Assembly (NCBI RefSeq): GCF_000143415.4
Contig: NW_003314292.1
Span: 1,191,666-1,255,665 of the forward strand
DNA: 64,000 nt
Origin: Selaginella moellendorffii
Taxonomy: Eukaryota > Streptophyta > Lycopodiopsida > Selaginellales > Selaginellaceae
Direction of reading: 5' to 3'
The position numbers were made by a program, and so were the translations under genes. Under the pieces are notes generated by a model. It was given only the letters and a program-made list of their open reading frames with translations. It was not told the DNA's origin and did not search any database. How positions within the stretch are numbered: position 1 is the first letter of the stretch; each line of letters begins with the position of its first letter. This document shows positions 43,057-54,736 of this stretch, piece by piece.

Positions 43057-45211
43057 ATGGAGGCAGTGATGGTCGAGCCGGCCCAGGATATGACTAGTTG
43101 TGTGGTGTGCTTGGCAGAGATAGGGAGAGTGCAGGAGCGCGTTGTGGTAATTTTCCATGCAGCTTACCCGGACGTAAGAGATACGCACCTGTATTCTGTA
43201 CATCTCGAACTTCTCAAGTTACGCCGATATCGACTCATGGATCACATTCGGGCATCTCTGGAGCTGTCAACGTGCGGTACGCCACAAGCTCTGGAGCTCG
43301 CATTCAGAAAGTAAGAATATGTGCACATTCTACTTTTTAAAAATATGGGCGGTTCTTTTGCAGCATGAATTACGAGCTGCGGGCTCTGGTGGGAACATCA
43401 GATTGCTGGGTATGTGGTAATCTCTCTTCTTGTCTGATTATTGCTGTTGCTGTGAATGTTTGGTTTGGTTTTGGTTATAGGATTGGTGTGCACAAACCAG
43501 GTCCTTGGTGGTGGTGCTTGGAGACGCACATGTGTATGTGTTTGGCGAGGCCCTTGCGACGGTGATACTGTGCCGAAGTGGGAAGGACGAGAGGCTGACC
43601 CGTCCAAGTTCTCTCTACCGTCTCAAAAATGCTAGTCCCCCGCAAAGCAGCAGTCTACCTTTTTACTACCACAGGGTACTCACCCTTTCGTTGAAATTTG
43701 TTATTCTGGAAGCCTGTGCACGCAGGAGCGGCTGACTACAGCAGACTCCTATCTTATTGTTGCATCAAGACACCTAGAGTGTCACATGGATAGCGATTAT
43801 ACTAGCGTTTTCAGCACTCGGATTGACGCACTTGTGAGTATTGTATACTTTTGATCCGCAAACGAGCTTGTAACGTGCGAACTAGTACAGGGCCTCGAGG
43901 AAGCTTGCTGCCAGATTGCCGATGTAGGGACCGACGAATGCAGGACATTCGCAGTAGTTCCTGTTGGAGAGCTTCTGCGACAGAAAGTGGCCTCTGGAAT
44001 GACTCTAGAGGTGAGTGGACAGCTACACAGTGCCGCAGAGGACAAAGAGGAAGGCCCAATCGATATATATTCCGAGCCTCCCCATGAATCTGAGTCTGAA
44101 GACGAAGATGAGCCTGAAGACGAGGAAGAGATGGTAGAGTTATATGGTGTTAGACCCCATGGTTTGCGCCCCCTAGGTACGTACAGTAAACTAATTATAG
44201 CTATATAACGATATTGTTGTTTTCAGTCAATGGGAACCCTCAAGTACCCAAACCCATTACCTCTTGCGAGCCCCGACGTCCCAGGGACCCCTGCATAAGG
44301 GTGATGGACCTCAAGGTAATAATGCTTCAAATTTACCTCTCTTCTTTTTTTGTTTTTCCAAATAGATATAGTGGCTTTTGATCAGGAAAAGGACCTCAAG
44401 CTTGTTTGTAAAGTCGGCTCTTGCAAGTTTGTGATTAAAAGTGGGGACATACTAGAGTGGTTTGTGGACGGAAAGAATGATGCTATCGTAATTCCTGCTG
44501 GAGGTCAGATACACCAGGGTAAGGCAAAGGGGTGTTTAGAGCTTTTGACTTTTCTTTTTTCAGAAATATGTTTTGCTACTACTGGTTCGAGGTTTACTGC
44601 CTTGGAGATCATGTAACTGTCTTTCCTTATTTTTTTAAACTTTTTAACTGACTTGTTTCTCAGCCCTTCAGAGGGACTGCCAGCATCTAAAATCATTGCT
44701 ACTCTAGGCACAAGATACTCCAAAGACAGGGAGACGGAAGCTGCCAGACAACTTGGTCTCACTTACGGGTATGTCAGAGTGTGTAGAAAATTTGATACAT
44801 TGTGCTTTTGCTATTACAGGAACGCTATAACATTTGCTTGCAAGGAGGGCGTTAAGCATATAGCGCTCCCAGCTATCTCGTGCGGGTTTTTCGGCGGGTT
44901 TGTACTCCACCTTACCTGTTGTATGTACTGAGTTTGCATTGTGTTTCAGGTTTCCTGTGGATAAAGCCGCACGGATTGCTGTAGAATGCGTACAAAAGGC
45001 ACTCAAAAGTGCTGAAGCGTCCGTTGAGGTAACTTGCCTGGCTTAGACATGCCTTTGCTAATTGTAGGTTCACTTTGTGATAAAGGACGAACCCACCTGG
45101 AGAGCCTGGGTAGCTGCAACAGACCTCCTTGCGTTTCTGGATTATGATTGCTACGTATCTTGTCGGACCAACAGACCTCCTTTTCCAGTCACTCCCGAAG
45201 GCTTTGTTTAG
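43057..45211 (+). CDS. PP2C-like / macro domain fusion protein, intact 12-exon gene
   Basis: Exons 43057-43310, 43364-43409, 43481-43675, 43726-43833, 43891-44176, 44227-44315, 44401-44518, 44564-44612, 44664-44768, 44820-44897, 44950-45028 and 45068-45211 join in frame to 516 residues, all with GT-AG introns of 39-85 bp. Residues about 1-225 resemble a degenerate PP2C phosphatase (LVVVLGDAHVYVFGEALATV, LTTADSYLIVASRHLECHMD, ECRTFAVVPVGELL) without the metal-binding DGHGG. An acidic linker follows (ESESEDEDEPEDEEEMVELY). The C-terminal 170 residues are a macro domain: GDILEWFVDGKNDAIVIPAG, LPASKIIATLGTRY, IALPAISCGFFGGFP. The Gly-rich ADP-ribose loop after the first motif is absent. It could be an ADP-ribose reader or inactive scaffold. 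A broken copy lies at 54737-56772. Confidence 0.8.
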
Positions 45212-45760
45212 TGAAGATCAATGAGAATATTTTGAAGGGATACTTTTATCTTGGTTTAGAAATAAGTCTTTGAAGACATTTATAAATCTTTAAAATAAAA
45301 TAATGCAAAGGTTAGGGTAAACCTCCATGTTTAATATCAATGGTGGTGGTTTTCTATCACTACCACTGGAAAATGGTAAATAAATGTGCAAATAAAGAAG
45401 AAATATTTTACTATCTCCACTCTATTTGAATTAAATTTGAGAAAATAAGCTATTTAATAAATTAAAAATATAAAGTTTTGAGATATAAGTATATTAAATG
45501 GGGTTTAGACCCCTACTTATATACATGAATGGATGGACTAGATTAACTCCCAATTAAACAATCCATAAAGCTTATAATACATATATTATAAGCTTTACAC
45601 TACGACGAGAAATTTTGATGAAGTTAAGTTTGATATAACATTTAAAACTTTTGTCAGGCTGTTGTACACTACCACAAGAACCTAAAACTTTTATAGGACC
45701 ATTGACCTATATAATGTAATTATTGACAATTATGGTAGAAATAGAATCCAAAACTATTGT
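45212..45760. other. AT-rich intergenic
   Basis: No gene is supported. Short palindromic ATAAGCTTATAATACATATATTATAAGCTT-type sequence lies near 45565-45597. Confidence 0.5.
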
Positions 45761-46565
45761 AGTGCATTCTATCTCTATCCTCTTAAACCAACTAAAAAAA
45801 GGGGTAATTACTTGATGAGAGAGCTTTTAGTGGTTATTGTACTCCCAAATCAATTGGAAAATGAACAATTGTTTGATGAGAGAACTTTGAATGGTTATTT
45901 TATCCCTATTTATCTTCTAAGGTTTCAAGAATCCATAATAATAATATATTCAAATCTTATCCCATGATTATATGCACTACATTCACCCACCCTTTAAAGA
46001 TATCAATGTCTCTATTGACTATTGACTAATAACCCTTACTATATTTACCAATACTTCCATTGTATAGATTAACTATTCCATATGAGATAACTAGTCATCC
46101 ACCTGTACCACAGTCTCATAGTGAATACTTTCATCCATATTATATTTACTAATCTTTCCATTGTATAAACCAATTATTCTATATGAAGCAAGCAGTCATC
46201 TTACCATAGTCCTATAGTAGATAGTTTCATCCATATTATATTTATTAATTCTTCCATTGTGTAAATTAGTTATTCCATATGAAGCAATTAGTTATCCACC
46301 TATACTACAGTCCTATAGTGGATACCTTCATTTATGAATGCTCCACTTACCACAATCCTACGGTGATACCTTCATCCGTGAATGCTCTATAAAGAAAGGA
46401 CAACGTATATATGTATGATTTTAAATTTAGGGGTAGGAATATACTTTGCTCAAGGGTATATTATATTTTAAGTAACTAGAAAATGGGCAATTATTTAATA
46501 AAAGAGCCCTTAATGGTTATTTTATCCCTATTTGTCCCCTAAGGTTTCAAGGATCAAGGTCATGA
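45761..46565 (-). repeat. Inverted, decayed copy of the small LTR element
   Basis: The minus strand corresponds to 58780-59650 of the element at 58742-60567. An LTR-like part lies at about 45775-45980 (CCCATGATTATATGCACTACA end), internal tandem sequence with TCCTATAGTGGATACCTTCA follows, and a second LTR-like part is at about 46480-46562. The block ATTTAGGGGTAGGAATATACTTTG (46429-46452) is the complement of the 58980-59005 region. C-to-T type decay is heavy. Confidence 0.65.
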
Positions 46566-47900
46566 TGAGTTTAAGTCATAAGTCTGAATTAATGGTAATC
46601 TTAAATTATGGTTAGTAAGCAGATTTAGAAATGGGATAAGCTCTTCAAAATTACATAATTGGATGATATTTATCCCATATTTGTAATGCATGTGATCATG
46701 TTGTGCTCGAAAGAAAAGTTCTAAAGCACTAATTTCATTTAGATTTATTATGTTTATCCTAACTATGATATTTTGTTAACCTCATTGTATTAGGGTTTTA
46801 AACATTTCATTTAAATCTATTACATTTATCCTCACTCCATAATATATGTCATTTATCTTTGCTCCATTACTATAGTTACTCATCCTCACTTCATTATCAA
46901 GACCAAACTTTTATCCATCCCCTCTACCCTCTTTTCTAAAGAAAAAATGGATGAAGAAGCATCAAATGGAGAATTTTTAATAGTTGTCAAGATGGAAATA
47001 AAGAAATAATAAGAAAGAAATCTTGGATAACAAGGGACATCCATATATATAGACTCTATCTAAGTTGGATAACAAGGGATATCTTATTATAAAATATTTT
47101 AGCTGATGTGAGATAAGTAAAGGACTCTATAAACTCAATCCTTGAGACAGAAAAATTAAAGAAAAACTCCATACTCTGAAGAGAATGAAGAAACTTCTTA
47201 CTAATAACAATAATGTAAAAACTCTCAATGGCAATTACATTAAAATACACTTAATTTAAATTCCTGGCAAAAGTAACTCAACCATTAGAATAAAAGCAAC
47301 ACCAAAAATGATTTGCTAATGAAACAAAAGTAAAATTTTTGGCTTTACACATATGCTCAATATCAAAATTATTGATAGAAAATACTTAACTCAACACTAA
47401 ATTGCGAATGAGAATCATAAGAGTCATAAATGATTGACATGTTAAGAAAAGGAAGTGTTGCAAATCAGGAAAACACATTAAAAATCTAAGGAGGTGGTAG
47501 ATTTCGAGAAAAGCAAAAAGGTTAGGAAAGAGAAAAAAGCAAAGAGAAAGAATCATATGATATATTTAAAAATTGACACCTATTTTGTCAAATTACATAT
47601 CATCTTTTTATAAGCTTGATCATGAAACATCCTCCAAAAACTAAAATGCATTATCCATAGCTCTCTAATTGATGTTGCAATTAATACCCTATATTAGTGG
47701 GAGACAATAGGACATCAAGAATAGGAGACACTATATAATCATGTTCTATAGAAGTAGTAATAGCAATATACCATAGACAAACACAATATCAACATGATCA
47801 TAGCATCACCAGTCTTAGCTGAGATATTCCTTGATTAATAATGGTGTGGCATGGTAAAAGAAAAGAATGTAGTAAAGATTGATGTAATACATATAATTTT
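46566..47900. repeat. Old AT-rich repeat related to 22.1-23.7 kb
   Basis: 46930-47240 matches 23212-23400 and 22915-22990 in the same orientation; 47230-47850 matches 22140-22890 in inverted orientation. No gene is supported; the 64-residue ORF at 47056-47250 is noise. Confidence 0.55.
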
Positions 47901-48960
47901 CACCCATAGGATAACCATAGAGTAAAACCTAACCCTTTGACAGTTAGGCCAAAGGCAATAAAGCAAAACTTGAGTTTCAAAGCCTTAGGCCACTAAATGA
48001 ATGAATAAAACCAAATTCGTGAGTATACAGTTCAAGACTAAAAGAACTAAAGCACAAAACAATTATAGTACTCCACCAATTAACATGGTATAGAGCTTGG
48101 GCTTAGAATATTTACAGTTGAACTTTAATTCTATTACACTACAAAATGAGGGTCTGATATACTCTCAAATCTTTTACAAGCAGTAATGTGTAAGCTCTTG
48201 AATTTGGTTTAAATATCCCAAGATCTTTAACCAATTGGAAAAAAGGGTGCACTGTTATTCATGGGCCCTTTCTCTCTATATTTGAACTCCAATGAATCAT
48301 TTCTCGAGTCGTTTCCTTTGGTTGCTTATATAGTGCCCCGTATCTAGCTTTTACATGGTCAAACAATGTTTAGCATAATTTTAGCATATTGGTGGCCTAA
48401 TGCGAAAAAGTGAATACCCCACCGATTAAAGCAATATGGAACTTAAGGTTAGGCCCAAGTTAGACATAAAACAAAGAGTGATACACTCCAATAGAAGTCA
48501 AACTAATATCTTAGGAAATTGACTACATACTTCTAACCATTATCCCTACTATACATTTGGAACCACCTCATATAAATACATGCTTTATGCTTTCACCCAG
48601 TCCTAAGAGTTAATCTCTAGAACAAGCTTGAAAATTTATTAAATATGGAATAGTGTTAGATTGTGAATCGAGACGTAAGAATAACATGATGGTCTTTAAG
48701 ACACTTTCTACATTTTATAGATATGCTTATCAAGCAAATCTAAACACTTACCATAAATAGCACAAGGGACTAGAATGGGACGAACACATGAGACATGATA
48801 GTAAGAGTGTCTAGTGAACATGGTAAGTTATTATGTAGCAATATTAAAAAACTAGACTCAATATCATAAGCATTCCAACACTAATATATACAAGCTAATA
48901 ACATAAATTTTTTATTACCATATCAAGTATGTTTGACTTAATGATAACTTAGGATTTATT
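47901..48960 (-). repeat. Ancient LTR of the chromovirus 2 / solo LTR family, minus strand
   Basis: It follows the solo LTR at 19025-20155 in the same orientation, for example ATAACCATAGAGTAAAACCTAA, TAGTACTCCACCAATTAACATGG, CCTACTATACATTTGGAACC and the GGTAAGTTATTATGTAGC segment. Most C and G positions are changed to T and A. A family B repeat (48190-48330) is inserted in it. Confidence 0.7.
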
Positions 48961-49262
48961 TCCTTAATGCCTTTCATAGTGTCCAAACATGAATTCATAA
49001 ATAGTGTGGTGGATAGAAAAGGGGTTGATAAGGGAATGACTTTGGGATCTTGGGAACCATAGATAAAGGGTTGAGGATGTGATATATATAAGAGTTTAAC
49101 CTAACGAACTAGCTTTAATATAATTGTGGTAAACAATTATAGTGGGGATCATTTAAAAGATAAAGAATGAAGAATCATAAAATTATCCTTATATAGTTGA
49201 AGAAAGTACTTAACCATGGATAGTCAAATATAAATCAGGATATATATTTGAAGCCTACACTA
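48961..49262 (+). repeat. Decayed repeat homologous to 62.9-63.25 kb
   Basis: Shared anchors are AAGGGAATGACTTTGGGAT, GTTGAGGATGTGAT and GTGGTAAACAATTATA. Same orientation, AT-shifted. Confidence 0.65.
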
Positions 49263-49416
49263 CTATAACACACTTTATCTCTCCAACTGGAAAAAAGGTA
49301 ATTACTTAATAAGAGAACCCTTAGTGATCATTTCAACCTAATTTATCCCCTAAAGTTCTAAAGATTTATAGTAATAATATATCCAAATTTCATTCTATGA
49401 TTACATATGCTACAAG
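49263..49416 (-). repeat. Decayed 154-bp LTR of the small LTR element
   Basis: The minus strand matches the 162-bp LTR at 58742-58903 end to end (TGTAGCATATGTAATCATAG to CTTTATCTCTCCAACTGG on the complement), with many transitions. No perfect target duplication is visible. Confidence 0.7.
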
Positions 49417-49920
49417 AACCTTTTATAAATGTTTAAGGAGTTAGGGGTATATTTAAAGGATAAGTCGACATTCTCATGATGTAGAAAGATGCTCACCAAC
49501 ACCATAACTAAGTCCTACTAGCCTCTAAGAATTCCTCACCACATGACTATACCTTTGGTTAGTAAACAAAAAGACTATTCTTCTTCCTTTCTATAGTTAG
49601 AGATTTTGTAACGACATTTCAAAACACCACAATGTGAGCTTTATAGGTACTCTCCCCACCTTTTACCACTAGAATACCTTAGCCATGTGGCTAAAATAAA
49701 AGTCCAATAAGCCAAGCAAAGTATCTAAATAGATAGTGCCACCCACACTTAGATTGGGCATTCAATCGTCTAGAGGAACTAAAATTAACTCTTGAACATT
49801 TCACTAAATCATCTTATTTGTTCATCTATATTCACCCAAGCCTTAGCCTTTATAATATTGATATCATCACCCACCACTAGCCATAGTAGTTTCCCTAGAT
49901 TCCCCCCATAGGGATTTATT
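49417..49920 (-). repeat. Inverted decayed LTR-C copy
   Basis: The minus strand corresponds to 61850-62240: AGTGTGGGTGGCACTAT, GGTGGGGAGAGTACC and TTGGTGAAATG-type segments in order. No coding sequence. Confidence 0.6.
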
Positions 49921-49984
49921 AAACCCTCTTTTTTATAACTTATTATTTAAACATGTTACACTCATTGGGTATCTAGATTGGCCA

Positions 49985-50205
49985 CTATTATTTCACTGGT
50001 CAAAGACAATCAAAATTGCTTTTCACCTCCACCAATGTGAGTGTATGGAATATAAAAAGAAAATATACAAAATGTACATATCAATTAGCCCAAAAACTAT
50101 ACCTTATATACAAGAGTAAATGGTCCAAATTGAAACTAATTCAATAACTATCAAAATCCCACTATACTAATATTAATATATAATATCATAGCTATACACT
50201 TAAAC
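49985..50205 (-). repeat. LTR-like repeat, family A, inverted
   Basis: The complement of the 39682-39865 repeat: CACCTCCACCAATGTGAGTG, TGTACATATCAATTAGCCCA and CCCACTATACTAATATTAATAT occur in reverse order. Confidence 0.65.
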
Positions 50206-50218
50206 CACACATACACAC

Positions 50219-50288
50219 ACAGATAGATAGATAGATAGATAGATGTAAATAGATAGATAAATAGATAGATAGGTAGATAGATAGATAA
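50219..50288. repeat. (GATA)n microsatellite
   Basis: A run of imperfect AGAT units with AAAT and AGGT interruptions. Confidence 0.9.
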
Positions 50289-51415
50289 AGAATTATATCA
50301 ATTTATAGTTTTAAAATGATGCTCAAACAAATCATATGTTATCTATGGTTCATTTTTAGTTGCATAATAAGGTTCATATAGATAATTATGTTTAATTCCA
50401 GTTTTATAACTATGAATCACACCTATGTAAACTATATGCATAGTTGAAAAACCAGTTTTATTTTATTCAAACTATATTGAGCTACTTGAAAACTTATATA
50501 AAAAAGAAAACCTGAATCAGCAAATCAATGTATTTCTGCCTTAATTGCCATTTAGAACTATGTTGGAGAGTACTAGAGCTTTATCAAATTTAAAAGCTTT
50601 ACCTCTCAAGAAAATTTCGTTGACTTCCAGATAAGCTACTGCTTGTATGGAAGTTGGGATTTTATTTCCCTTGAATACCTTGAAGAAAAACCAGGGAAAC
50701 AATGCTGGATAAGCATGTTTTCTTGTTCTTTCCTAGATGTATCACTGACAGAAAACCATTCCAATGCTCTCTCTAACCGTCATAGAAGCAGGAATATAAC
50801 CTTGCAACTTATACTTTGGATGATCAACTATCATTCAACAAAGAGAAAAAATTGTGCAACACCAATGAGCTTCTCGTGACACTAAGGTCTTGCAGCAAAA
50901 ATTAGGAACTTGAACAGTTGCTATCAGAGACTTATTTTGAGAAATTCTATTAAGTTCATATGACTTTCGTAATAAATACCATGAAATATGGCTATCATGT
51001 CAAACTGAAAAATGATCTGGGCAATGGGAGTGTGAAAACCCAAAGCCAGGTTGGCTGTAAATTGTTTTGACTGGTCAGCAGCTCTACTTTAGGATATAGA
51101 GATTTGTGTTTTATATAAAGTTATATTGCTGCAAATGAGGAATATATTACTCTTCCATGAAAATTAATTAAAAAAAGAAAAAAATAGAAGAAATAGAAGA
51201 CTTACAAAAACAGTGATCTAAATTAAACAAACACAAATCTAAGCACTTCTCATGGACAATCAAAGCTATTTTTCATCTCCACTAATGTGAGTGAATTGAA
51301 TCTAGAATGTTTGGTCATTTTAGTAATTGACATATTATAAAATTATATATCAGCTTAGATGATTAATTGAAACTATTGACCAATGATAGTTAATAATGCT
51401 GAATTTATTCTTTAA
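50289..51415. other. AT-rich intergenic
   Basis: No recognised gene. A 78-residue frame at 50643-50879 (MYGSWDFISLEYLEEKPGKQ) has no family I can name. 51130-51300 holds a family A leader-like stretch on the minus strand. Confidence 0.45.
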
Positions 51416-52275
51416 GATTTTATTACGTTTGGCTTTCAACAAATTATGATTAGGGTTCATATCACTCCTTTAGGTTTTAGAAATTTTATTAACTGCAATC
51501 CGCAACGCCGTCATGGAAAGTTTGACTACACCATGATCTCAAGGATCTGGCCAAGGAGCCATTGAAGGGCATTGACATTGTTGTGGATAAGCAAGACATG
51601 CAGCGGATGTGCTTGGTTTTGTCACCTCTTTGTGGCCCTTATCAGGGTTTGAAGCTCCACCTGGACTTCCTCATATTATTAGTTTTCTGGTGACTATGTT
51701 AGAGGAACCTTCTTAGAAATGCTAAGTATAATATCATGCAAGATTACATGGTCTAGGAATGGGAACTGTATATAGATATTTTTCTATTGATTTTAATGCA
51801 CTTGGAATAAATTCTGTAAGAGATCCTCATGAGCCATATTCTGATAAAGGTTATCCAAAAGATTTACCTGATGATAATAATCCATCTCTTAATATTTTAG
51901 ATGCTAAAATTGATGCTTTTTCTTCACAATGTTGGCCATATTGAGCACAACTAATTAACGGTCCTCTAAATTTTTATGGCATACATATAATAAATAGTAA
52001 TAGTTTTTTTAATAATAAATTTCGAGCTATATTAGAACATTGTAATTTAGTTATTGATAATATTGAAATAAACAAAAGTATATCAGAAAGATCAAATATA
52101 TTTTGTTATCTTCACCTTCAACTGGGGGAATTATAATAGATAATAATAATAATAATATATGGAAAAATAATGTATTTTGCTCAAACTGCACCGGACAATT
52201 AATAGTAACATTTTATAAAAATGATTTTAAGAAAATAATGTGGAGGAATAATTGTAACTACAATCTTAATTAAAA
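51416..52275 (+). pseudogene. AT-rich lectin-like pseudogene, copy 2, with inserted gene fragment
   Basis: It parallels 29236-29950. The frame at 51759-51944 is the best preserved part of either copy (YFSIDFNALGINSVRDPHEP, then LDAKIDAFSSQCWPY). The lectin-like 3' part is shortened and broken. A GC-richer block at 51488-51677 interrupts it where copy 1 is continuous. Confidence 0.5.
51488..51677 (+). pseudogene. Inserted exon-like fragment, possibly E2 ubiquitin-conjugating
   Basis: The frame reads HDLKDLAKEPLKGIDIVVDK and DMQRMCLVLSPLCGPYQGLK then LHLDFL. The L-x-DL-x-PP-GI and GPYxGxxxxL pattern resembles the N-terminal part of UBC folds. The active-site cysteine region is absent. The family call is tentative; the compositional contrast with the host pseudogene is clear. 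Confidence 0.35.
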
Positions 52276-52357
52276 TAATGTTATCTTTAATATCTTATTT
52301 TTATATGAATCTAATGTACTTTACATTATTAATAACAAGCATATTCCTTGTTGCTTT

Positions 52358-52668
52358 AAAGTCGGTGAAGGATGGATTGTCCTCACCTGCCTCTCCTTGG
52401 ATCAAGCTCCATTTCCAATGAAAGATTCACTCTTCTTCTTGTGGCTCAATCCTCTACATGCCACTGGTTCCAAGCAGCCACTCCAGCATTGCAATGTTCT
52501 AGCTCTGCACGACAAGGAAGGGATCACACGAGCACTGTCCAAGGTAGGAGACAATCACAGCCCCTCCACCCTCTTCTGGGTGATGCTTGTTGAGGCTAAG
52601 AGAACAATCAAGACCGCCAATCATATTGCTAGATCTAGCCTTGGAACATTTAAAATTCGTATAAGCTG
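52358..52668 (+). pseudogene. Unrecognised gene fragment, copy 2
   Basis: This is the fuller copy of the sequence at 30005-30270. The frame reads GWIVLTCLSLDQAPFPMKDS, LHATGSKQPLQHCNVLALHD and VEAKRTIKTANHIARSSLGT. No family recognised. Confidence 0.35.
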
Positions 52669-52679
52669 CTAAATTATAT

Positions 52680-53330
52680 GTACACCTGTGAGATAAAAAT
52701 TTTACGATGCAAAAGCTTATACCCATTAGCAAGATCATCGTCAAGAGTGTCCTGACCGACTTGGGCCTCACCACACACCCCGTCTTCTTCCGAAAACGCA
52801 TCCAGATGAACCGTGGCTCCACTCTTTCGCTGCTGGGGCAAGCTCTTGTGGGACGATGCATTTCTTGAAACCCAGCTTGGATGCCTCAAACAGTCGCCTT
52901 TTGAGTTGAGCTACCTGCATGGACAGAATTTCCAGCATTGAAAAGTGAGAAACCACGTAAGAACTTACAAAGTGCAGCTCTCCCCCGAGTCCTAGCTCAC
53001 CAACGAAGACTGTGTCCCGAGGAACCGGCCTTTCTATATAGCTGCAAGCAAGACGAAGCTCATGAGTTGGTATGCCCAGCTAGTTGAGAGAAAGTACCCG
53101 CTGGCAATAGCGACGGCAACAGCAATATCTGTGGCAGGCTCTTCCAAACTAAAGCCTCCAAAGACATTAACAAAAATATCCTAGAGCAGTATTTCAGCAT
53201 AAGAACTTTTGCCATCACGAAGTATAGAATGCATCTGTCTTGCAAGTCTCAAGTGCATTTGTTTGAGTAAAACCTGGCATCACAGCGTCAAGCCTCACAT
53301 ATAGGTACAAGTGGAGTGGCAAGATCATGG
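52680..53330 (-). pseudogene. RadA C-terminal fragment, copy 2
   Basis: It matches 30310-30980. The last exon has lost the segment between CIVPQ and QQRKSG, and the stop codon is altered so the frame runs into downstream sequence. Only the last four exons are present. The AT-donor exon lies apart, inverted, at about 53765-53850. Confidence 0.85.
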
Positions 53331-53764
53331 AGTGTATAAGTAATTTGAAAGTCCATTATGGCAACATTCTGTAAGTGATTAAATTTTTCATTTTACTTTA
53401 ATCATTTAACCACACATTCAACCACTTGGAAAAATCTCACTCACAACCTTCATAAATTTTATTCTAGACTTGGGGTTAAATGCTCCACATATCCAATCTT
53501 ATAACTGACACTCAAAAACACTATTGACATATTAACCTATTATGCTAAAGCCATGTACAAGTAAAAGTCATCTCTTTCTTAAAATAAATAATCCCATTAC
53601 ATGGCCTAAATGTTTGGCAAACTTTATTTGGACAAATGGAAGAATGTTCATCAAATATTAATCCCACAACCTAGGTTTTAGAGATGATTGCTTTGGGCTT
53701 TCACCCTCAAACTCATTCTTGGTTTTGGACTTGGTTTCAAACTTCAATTTTGGTCTTGAACTTG
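53331..53764. repeat. Repeat-derived spacer
   Basis: 53560-53680 resembles 24170-24270 (TGGAAGAATGTTCATCAAATA). 53690-53770 has TTGGGCTTTCACCCTC followed by complement-strand GAGTC-type minisatellite. No gene. Confidence 0.55.
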
Positions 53765-53936
53765 GTCACTGGAGTGGATCCATCTCAATTCAATCTGATT
53801 GTTGCCATAAGTCACTCCATAAATATTCTCCACTTTTAACGTTCTTTTACTTGGGCAGAACTTACATCCAAGGTAGTGCCTCGCCTACTTCATGTACTTG
53901 TTCAAGAACTTGAGATGGAAATCACTCCTGATCGGT
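53765..53936. other. Fold-back rearrangement junctions
   Basis: 53770-53848 is the inverted complement of RadA sequence 30975-31052, followed at once by ACGTTCTTTTACTTGG in direct orientation. 53861-53936 is the inverted complement of 42152-42224 (Cwc15 tail), followed at once by the direct continuation from 42226. Each junction places an inverted piece next to the direct sequence that adjoins it in the other locus. Confidence 0.75.
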
Positions 53937-54437
53937 TGTGGAGAACGAGAGTAAGATTGTCAGAGAGAACCACTTGGAAGCGATGTATTTTACTCTGCAA
54001 TTTTGCAGAGTTTCTTTAGCGAAATCGCTGTGTTCTTGTCAGTTTTGTGTACCCAACGAACGCGCAAGGTTTCGCCAGCCTAGCACGGGACTGGGATTGT
54101 ACTTGGCTCGCAGTCGGTCTTTCAAGTGAAAGCACTGCTGCAAGAAATCTTTGCACATTCTGATGCGTCCTCTGGTACTGGTGGCTTTCGCGATTGATTG
54201 CCGTTCGATTCCTGGATGGCTGGAAAGCACGCAAAGTTTGTGGCCAGCAAGATTTACGTACGTGACTGTAAGCATTTCTCCAATAGCACGCCCTTTGATA
54301 ACCTCTGCGGCTGGAAAGCAAGGATCTCCTTACAGTCCGGGGAAGGCCGTCTATGGCGTATGATCAACAAGGCCTGGTATTTGCTGTTGCTATGGAAGGT
54401 GGGCTGTTTGATGTACGATCTTCTCGACTGAAGTAAG
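53937..54437 (+). pseudogene. Swd2/WDR82 fragment, copy 2
   Basis: It aligns with 42226-42735. The segment AYDQQGLVFAVAMEGG is kept, but nine bases (GSIK region) are deleted. Confidence 0.6.
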
Positions 54438-54736
54438 GTTTAGCTCAGCAGCCGTGTAACTATATGAGATAAGAAGCTGGAAATCAGGAACTTGATTTAC
54501 GTGATCAAGCAAGTACCTCGAAGGCTTCAGGGACGAAGGGTGTATACACTATTCTTTCTTCTGGACTGCTTGAAAGTCCTGCAGAGTGTTGCCTGGACGA
54601 GAAAGAAAATAAATCGCATGAACGGAGAAACAAATTTCCGTACAGCTGCTTGCATCCTTCAACCGCGCCTTTGGAAGTTCCCAAAATATGTCCTGATCGA
54701 AAACCCTTATGTTGGGTTAGGGCTATAGAGCTGGCG

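Noticed and set aside
50643..50879. Possible small gene of 78 residues
   Set aside because: No family, promoter or duplicate supports it; the surrounding DNA is decayed AT-rich repeat.
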